A DNA stretch of 64,000 bases, from contig MFPR01000044.1 in the NCBI GenBank assembly GCA_001784175.1, positions 1 to 64,000 on the forward strand, in the 5' to 3' direction. Origin of the DNA: Candidatus Lindowbacteria bacterium RIFCSPLOWO2_12_FULL_62_27 (GTDB lineage Bacteria > Lindowbacteria > 2-12-FULL-62-27). The notes below the pieces were generated by a model. That model did no database searches, had not been told where the DNA came from, and saw nothing but the letters and a program-made list of their open reading frames with translations. Of this stretch, positions 58,736 to 64,000 are shown one piece after another (the stretch's first letter is position 1; every line of letters begins with the position of its first letter). Made by a program: the position numbers and the translations under genes.

Positions 58736-61700
58736 TTAATGATCGCCACCTTCTTGGTGACGCGCTGGCCCGTCTTGTTGTCCGTGATCACCATGAGATA
58801 CACGCCGCTGGCCACCATCTGGCCGCCGATCGGGTCGATCGTCGATAGGTCCCACTGAAACCGGCCGGCGCCCGTGACTTTGCGGTTGAACAACTCGCGC
58901 CCCGCAACCGTGAACACCCGCACGGTGATGTCGGCGCTGATGTTGTCCACGATGATGCCGGTCGTGAAATCGCCGGGCAGGGGCGGCTTGCCGTTTTCGT
59001 CAATGCCGTCATACGGAATGTACGGGTTCGGATAGACGATGACTTTCGAAAGATCGCTCGCCGCAAGTTTCCCCGTGTCCGGGAAAACGGCGTAAAACGA
59101 GAAATGGAACGGAGCGCCGATGACGGCGTTCTGGCCCGCATCCCAGGCGCTGCCCGTCACCGCCTCCCAACCGCCGGTCGCTTCGTTCAGCGTATGGAAC
59201 TTCATCGCAGACAGCGGCAGGCCGGCCAGGTCGCTTCCCGACGCCGGCTTCCACAAAAGCCGCACGGCGCCGAACGCGCTCCGCTCGCTGCCCACGTCCG
59301 CGCCGGTTTCGGTGTAGAGATTGATTTCAAACGCGGTGAACCGCATCCGCGTGATGCGATCGTCCGTGCCGAGTTTCAAATCCTTGGAATTGCCCGCCCG
59401 CTGGATGGTGAACAGGCTGCCGACATTGGACGGCTGCAGATCGACCGCGAGCTTGTCGCCATAGGCCTTCTTGGTGGAGTCGTAGACGGGCGTGGAAATC
59501 ATGGTCATCACCGTGTCCGAGAAATACACCGCGCCGCGCCACGTGTCGTACTGCGACAGCTCCGGAAATGTGATCGGCGCGCCGTTGCCGGCGACCATCA
59601 TGTAGTCGACCTTGTAGATGTCGTAGGTGTCCATCAATAGCCGGCCGGTCGTGTCCATGGCCTTCAAAATAAACCGGTTCTGGCCCTTCACCAGCGGGAC
59701 GGTGGCGGTCGCCGAAAAAATCCGGCTGTCGGCGCCCACGGCAAGGCCCGTCGCGGTGTCTGAATTCTGAGTGATCATCAGAGTGGCGATCGGAACGTAC
59801 GACCGCACCTCCGCCGTGAGCGTCGTGACGACGTCCGTGTCGACCGGCTTGCGCGACTTGAATTTCGCGGTCGGCGGCGACGTGTCGATCACGATGGCGC
59901 GCGTGTCCTCACCGGCGAATCCGGAGGCGCCGACCGCCCGGGCGGTGATCGTCTGCGTGCCGGTGCCTGTGAAGGTTCGGGTCGTCATGAAGGCGCCCAT
60001 GGAATCGACGGGGGCCGTGTCCGTCACATCCACGCCGTTGATCCGGAAGAGGACGGAGGTCGGGGTGTCAAACGTTGCCAGCACGGTGCCTTTAATCGTG
60101 ATCGTCAGCGAATCCGTGATGACGCCGGAATCGGGCGCCGTGATCTGCACAACCGGCGGCGCGCCCGAATCGACGCGGAATGTCCGGTACGCCGTCGTTT
60201 CCACGTTGCCGGATCGGTCCTGCGCGCCCACGCGCCAGTAATAGGTGTTCGCGACAAATCCGTTCAGAGGCGTGTGGCTGGTGCCGGACGTGACCTTGCT
60301 GTCCACCATCGTCACGAACAGGGAATCGCGCGCGACCTGCACCGTATAGGTGTCCCCGGTCCCGCTCCACGTGAGTTTCTGGAACGAGTCCGTGGTGGTC
60401 GCCGAATCCGACGGACTGGCCAGAGCCACGGTCACCGCCGTGTCGATGACGAGCGCGCGGGCGGCGCTTGTCTCGGCATTGCCCGCGGCATCCTGCGCCG
60501 TCACGCGCCAGTAATACGTGTCCGACCCGTAGCCGCTCGACGGCGTGTACGTCACCGCCGTCGTCGTCTTGCTGTCCACGACCGTTCCGAATCCGGCCGT
60601 CTTCGACACCTGCAGCGTGTACGTGTCGCCGGTCCCGTTCCATGTAAACGTCGGCGTCGTGTCATTCGTCTCCACGCTGTCCGCCGGGCTTGTCTGACTC
60701 ACCGTCACGCCCGTGTCGATGAACAACGCGCGCGCGGCCGACGTCTCAAAGTTCCCCGCATCGTCGCTCGCGATCACTCGCCAGAAATAGGTGTCTGCGG
60801 CGTACCCGCCGGCCGGCGTGTACGTCAACGACGCCGTCGTCTTGCTGTCCACCAGCACGCCGAAGGCGCTCGACTTCGATACCTGCAGCGCATACGTATC
60901 GCCTGTGCCGTTCCATGTGAACGTGGGCGTCGTGTCGTTTGTGCCGGTGGTATCCGCCGGGGTCGCCAGACTCACCGTCACGCCGGTGTCGATGAACAAC
61001 GCGCGCGCGGCTGACGTCTCGTGGTTCCCCGCATCGTCGCTCGCGATCACGCGCCAGAAATAGGTGTCCGCCGAATAGCCGGTGGTGGGCGTGTACGCCA
61101 GAGCCGCCGGCGTCTTGCTGTCCACGAGCGTTCCGAATCCGGCCGTCTTCGACACCTGCAGCGTGTACGTGTCCCCCGTCCCGCTCCACGTGAACGTGGG
61201 CGTTGGATCGTTCGTCTCCGCGCTGTCCGACGGGCTCGTCAGGCTCACGGCGATCGACGTGTCCACAACCAGAAGACGCACGAGGCTTGTGTCGTAACTG
61301 CCGGCGGAAGTGCTCGCGATCACGCGCCAGAAATACGTGTCCGCCGGATAGCCGGCCGCCGGCGTGTAGGTCACGGCGCCCGTCGTCGCGCTGTCCGCCA
61401 GCGCGCCGAACGCGCTCGATTTCGAGACCTGAATCGTGTAGGTGTCCCCCGTCCCGCTCCACGTGAACGTGGGCGTTGTGTCGTTCGTCTCCGCGCTGTC
61501 CGGCGGGCTTGCCTGACTCACCGTCACGCCCGTGTCGATGAACAACGCGCGCGCGGCCGACGTCTCAAAGTTCCCCGCGTCGTCGCTCGCGATCACACGC
61601 CAGAAATACGTGTCCGCGCCGTATCCCCCCGACGACGTGTACGTCAACGACGCAGTCGTCTTGCTGTCCACCACCGTGCCGAATCCGCCCGATTTCGACA

Positions 61701-64000
61701 CCTGGATCGTGTAGGTGTCCCCCGTCCCACTCCACGTGAACGTGGGCGTTGTGTCGTTCGTCTCCGCGCTGTCCGATGGATTTGCCAGACTCACCGTCAC
61801 GCCCGTGTCGATGACCAGCACGCGGGCGGCCGACGTCTCGTAGTTTCCCGCGTCATCGAGCGCGACCACCCGCCAGAAGTACGTATCCGCGCCGTATCCG
61901 CCGGCCGGCGTGTACGTCAACGACGCCGTCGTCTTGCTGTCCACCACCGTGCCGAAGCCGCCCGCTTTCGACACCTGCAGCGTGTACGTGTCGCCGGTCC
62001 CGCTCCACGTGAACGTGGGCGTCGTGTCGTTCGTCTCCGCGCTGTCCACCGGGCTTGTCTGGCTCACCGTCACGCACGTGTCGATAAACAATACACGCGC
62101 GGCCGGCGTCTCAAAGTTCCCCGCGTCGTCGCTTGCGATCACGCGCCAGAAATATGTGTCCGCGGCGTACCCGCCGGCCGGCGTGTACGTCGTCGACGAC
62201 GTCGTCTTGCTGTCCACCACCGTTCCGAATCCGCCCGATTTCGACACCTGCAGCGTGTACGTGTCGCCGGTCCCGCTCCACGCGAACGTCGGGGTCGTGT
62301 CGTTCGTCTCGGCGCTGTCCACCGGGCTTGCCAGACTCACCGTCACGCTCGTGTCGATGACCAGCGCACGCGCCGCCGCCGTCTCGTGGTTCCCGGCGTC
62401 GTCGCTCGCAATCACCCGCCAGAAATACGTGTCCGCACCATATCCGCTCGACGGCGCGTACGTCGTTGACGACGTCGTCTTGCTGTCCACCATCGCGGCG
62501 AAGTCGCCCGCTTTCGACACTTGCAGCGTGTACGTGTCCCCCGTCCCGCTCCACGTGAATGTGGGCGTTGTGTCGTTCGTCTCCGCACTGTCGGCAGGGC
62601 TTGCCAGGCTCACCGTCACGCCCGTGTCGATCACCAGAACCCGCGACACCGTCGTGTCGTGATTGCCTGAAATCGTGCCGGCCGTTACACGCCAGTAATA
62701 GGTGTCGGCCGGGTAGCCGCCGCTCGGCGTGTAGGTCACGGAAGAGGTGGTCTTGCTGTCGAATATGGAGCCGAACGCGCTGCTCTTTGAAATCTGAATC
62801 GTGTACGTGTCGCCGTTCCCGCTCCACGTGAAGCTCGGCGTTGTATCGTTCGTCTCGGCGCCCTCCGCCGGGGTCGACAGGCTCACGGACACCGCCGTGT
62901 CGATGATCAACAGGCGTACAGACGTCACACCGGTATTTCCGGCCTGGTCCGCCACGACGACGCGCCAATAGTACGTATCGGCGGCATAGTAGGCGGCCGG
63001 CGTGTAGGTGGCCCCGCCGGTGGTCTGGCTGTCGAAGATCGCGCCGAACCCGGCGGTTTTCGAAACTTGGAGCGTATAGGTGTCGCCATCCCCGCTCCAC
63101 GTGAAGGTCGGCATCGTGTCGCTTGTCTTGGTCGAATCCTCCGGACTGGTCTGGCTCACGGTCACGCCGGTGTCGAGGTAGAGAACGCGGCTTGCGCTCG
63201 TCTCATGATTTCCCGCGGCATCGATCGCGGCGACCCGCCAGTAATAGGTTTCCGCCGCATACCCGGTCGACGGCGTGTACGTCACGGCGGACGAGGTCAG
63301 ACTGTCAGCGAGGGCGCCGAACGCCGCCTGCTTTGAAATCTGAAACACATAGGTATCGCCCGCGCCGCTCCACGAAAACGCCGGCGTCGTGTCGTTCGTC
63401 CGGGTCGAATCGGCGGGCGACGTGACGCTCACCGTCACACTCGTGTCGAGAACGATCATGCGGACGGCCGTCGTCTCGAAATTCCCCGCCTCGTCCCATG
63501 CGATCACGCGCCAATAGTACGTGTCCTCCGGATAGCCCGACGGCGTGTACGTCAGCGCGGCCGTCGACGTACTGTCACGGAGCGTGCCAAACGTGCCGCT
63601 CATGGATATCTGAATCTGGTAGGTGTCGCCTGTTCCGCTCCAGGCAAAGGCCGGCGTTGTGTCGTTCGTCCGGGTCGTATCCGCCGGGCTGGTCAAACTG
63701 ACGGTGACGATCGTGTCGATCAACAGAAACCGCGATGCGGACGTTTCGAAATTTCCCGCCTTGTCGCCGGCGATCACGCGCCAGAAATATGTGTCCGCGC
63801 CATAACTGCTCGACGGCGAATAGCTGGTTCCATTCGTGGTCGACGCCTCATACAAAACGGCAAACGTGCTGACCTTCGCAATTTGAATCGTATACGTGTC
63901 GCCTGTCCCGCTCCACGTGAACGTCAGCGTCGTGTCGTTCGTCTCGGCTGAATCTGACGGGGCCGTCAAACTCACGCTTACGATCGTGTCCACCTTGATC
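58732..64000 (-). CDS. Giant surface protein with fourteen Fn3/Ig-like repeats and type-IX-like C-terminus (5' end outside window)
   Basis: At least 1755 aa; the frame is open to the window edge, so the true start lies beyond 64000. Fourteen complete repeats of about 91 aa (60163-63978) share PADSAETNDTTPTFTWSGTG, GDTYTLQVSK, then YGADTYFWRVIASDDAGN and a terminal IDTGVTV, an Fn3/Ig-like strand pattern. They are followed by Ig-like domains and a C-terminal module homologous to that of the 2896-aa protein (SQYDTWRGAVYFSDT; FYAVFPDTGKL; VYPNPYIPYDGIDENGK; GQMVASGVYLMVI). It is probably a long stalk or adhesin exported with the adjacent PorV-like protein. No catalytic domain appears in the visible part. 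Confidence 0.85.
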   Translation of the reverse strand, partial: IKVDTIVSVSLTAPSDSAETNDTTLTFTWSGTGDTYTIQIAKVSTFAVLYEASTTNGTSYSPSSSYGADTYFWRVIAGDKAGNFETSASRFLLIDTIVTVSLTSPADTTRTNDTTPAFAWSGTGDTYQIQISMSGTFGTLRDSTSTAALTYTPSGYPEDTYYWRVIAWDEAGNFETTAVRMIVLDTSVTVSVTSPADSTRTNDTTPAFSWSGAGDTYVFQISKQAAFGALADSLTSSAVTYTPSTGYAAETYYWRVAAIDAAGNHETSASRVLYLDTGVTVSQTSPEDSTKTSDTMPTFTWSGDGDTYTLQVSKTAGFGAIFDSQTTGGATYTPAAYYAADTYYWRVVVADQAGNTGVTSVRLLIIDTAVSVSLSTPAEGAETNDTTPSFTWSGNGDTYTIQISKSSAFGSIFDSKTTSSVTYTPSGGYPADTYYWRVTAGTISGNHDTTVSRVLVIDTGVTVSLASPADSAETNDTTPTFTWSGTGDTYTLQVSKAGDFAAMVDSKTTSSTTYAPSSGYGADTYFWRVIASDDAGNHETAAARALVIDTSVTVSLASPVDSAETNDTTPTFAWSGTGDTYTLQVSKSGGFGTVVDSKTTSSTTYTPAGGYAADTYFWRVIASDDAGNFETPAARVLFIDTCVTVSQTSPVDSAETNDTTPTFTWSGTGDTYTLQVSKAGGFGTVVDSKTTASLTYTPAGGYGADTYFWRVVALDDAGNYETSAARVLVIDTGVTVSLANPSDSAETNDTTPTFTWSGTGDTYTIQVSKSGGFGTVVDSKTTASLTYTSSGGYGADTYFWRVIASDDAGNFETSAARALFIDTGVTVSQASPPDSAETNDTTPTFTWSGTGDTYTIQVSKSSAFGALADSATTGAVTYTPAAGYPADTYFWRVIASTSAGSYDTSLVRLLVVDTSIAVSLTSPSDSAETNDPTPTFTWSGTGDTYTLQVSKTAGFGTLVDSKTPAALAYTPTTGYSADTYFWRVIASDDAGNHETSAARALFIDTGVTVSLATPADTTGTNDTTPTFTWNGTGDTYALQVSKSSAFGVLVDSKTTASLTYTPAGGYAADTYFWRVIASDDAGNFETSAARALFIDTGVTVSQTSPADSVETNDTTPTFTWNGTGDTYTLQVSKTAGFGTVVDSKTTTAVTYTPSSGYGSDTYYWRVTAQDAAGNAETSAARALVIDTAVTVALASPSDSATTTDSFQKLTWSGTGDTYTVQVARDSLFVTMVDSKVTSGTSHTPLNGFVANTYYWRVGAQDRSGNVETTAYRTFRVDSGAPPVVQITAPDSGVITDSLTITIKGTVLATFDTPTSVLFRINGVDVTDTAPVDSMGAFMTTRTFTGTGTQTITARAVGASGFAGEDTRAIVIDTSPPTAKFKSRKPVDTDVVTTLTAEVRSYVPIATLMITQNSDTATGLAVGADSRIFSATATVPLVKGQNRFILKAMDTTGRLLMDTYDIYKVDYMMVAGNGAPITFPELSQYDTWRGAVYFSDTVMTMISTPVYDSTKKAYGDKLAVDLQPSNVGSLFTIQRAGNSKDLKLGTDDRITRMRFTAFEINLYTETGADVGSERSAFGAVRLLWKPASGSDLAGLPLSAMKFHTLNEATGGWEAVTGSAWDAGQNAVIGAPFHFSFYAVFPDTGKLAASDLSKVIVYPNPYIPYDGIDENGKPPLPGDFTTGIIVDNISADITVRVFTVAGRELFNRKVTGAGRFQWDLSTIDPIGGQMVASGVYLMVITDNKTGQRVTKKVAIIK
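60163..63978 (-). repeat. Fourteen tandem ~273-bp coding repeats
   Basis: Units of 90-91 codons lie head to tail. Units 6-9 and 11-13 are nearly identical in protein and close in DNA, while units 1-5, 10 and 14 are more diverged. This suggests ongoing homogenisation or expansion in the C-terminal half of the array. Confidence 0.9.

Noticed and set aside
60163-63978. Regularly spaced repeats considered as a CRISPR array
   Set aside because: Units are ~273 bp, contiguous, coding and in frame, with no spacers.

Overview
The window reads as chromosome of a GC-rich diderm (outer-membrane) bacterium with many secreted carbohydrate-active proteins. PorV/PorQ-like barrels, very large multidomain surface proteins with type-IX/FlgD-like C-termini, a Ser/Thr kinase with TPRs, TMTC-like membrane proteins and abundant palindromic (REP-like) and heptanucleotide repeats point to an FCB/PVC-neighbourhood or candidate-phylum lineage (Elusimicrobiota- or Omnitrophota-like). 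That placement is inference. No rRNA, tRNA, CRISPR array or phage region was seen.

Layout. (1) 227-3714, minus: an exported PpiC-type isomerase (probable lipoprotein) translationally coupled to a transmembrane Ser/Thr kinase with TPRs. (2) 3784-4862: a Y1 (RAYT/IS200-like) transposase flanked by a perfect 36-bp inverted repeat and degenerate heptamer tracts; a related solitary end lies at 154-201. (3) 5020-14389: a glycan-modification block with a lower-GC STT3-like GT-C protein (plus) facing a minus-strand operon of three TMTC-like TPR membrane proteins, an SGNH hydrolase and a GtrA-like protein, several joined by ATGA overlaps. (4) 14430-27178: a fibre-like surface protein, a CBM11-like protein and a 1413-aa GH9-like enzyme (minus), then divergently a GH144-like glucanase and a cytoplasmic GH116 beta-glucosidase (plus). 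(5) 27186-27684: an antitoxin gene, a toxin gene cut to 28 codons, and a 190-bp palindromic element. (6) 27754-43775, plus: a surface operon of a triple-CBM protein, a PorV-like barrel, a CBM/outer-membrane-barrel fusion, a 2896-aa surface protein and a second PorV-like barrel. (7) 43936-45003: a wHTH + HATPase + STAS-like regulator behind duplicated TTGACAATTA boxes. (8) 45175-53872, plus: a sugar ABC importer in which the binding protein is fused to the MalF-type permease, with MalG, a GH35/42-like glycosidase, a sugar-binding-type lipoprotein and a MalK/UgpC ATPase. (9) 53891-56531: two overlapping GGDEF diguanylate cyclase genes. (10) 56538-64000, minus: a giant protein with fourteen ~91-aa repeats (cut by the window edge), a third PorV-like barrel and a secreted WD40/TPR protein.

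How the parts may work together. The gene set fits a beta-glucan foraging system. Surface proteins with many CBM-like modules would bind substrate, with PorV-like barrels as partners in their export. GH9- and GH144-like enzymes would cut polymer outside. The fused ABC importer would take up oligosaccharides, and GH116 and GH35 enzymes would finish them in the cytoplasm. The TMTC/STT3-like block could glycosylate the D-S/T-rich surface proteins. Individual enzyme calls rest on motifs; the joined-up system is inference. Palindromic repeats have entered several coding sequences, supplying linkers, a stop codon and possibly signal-peptide sequence.
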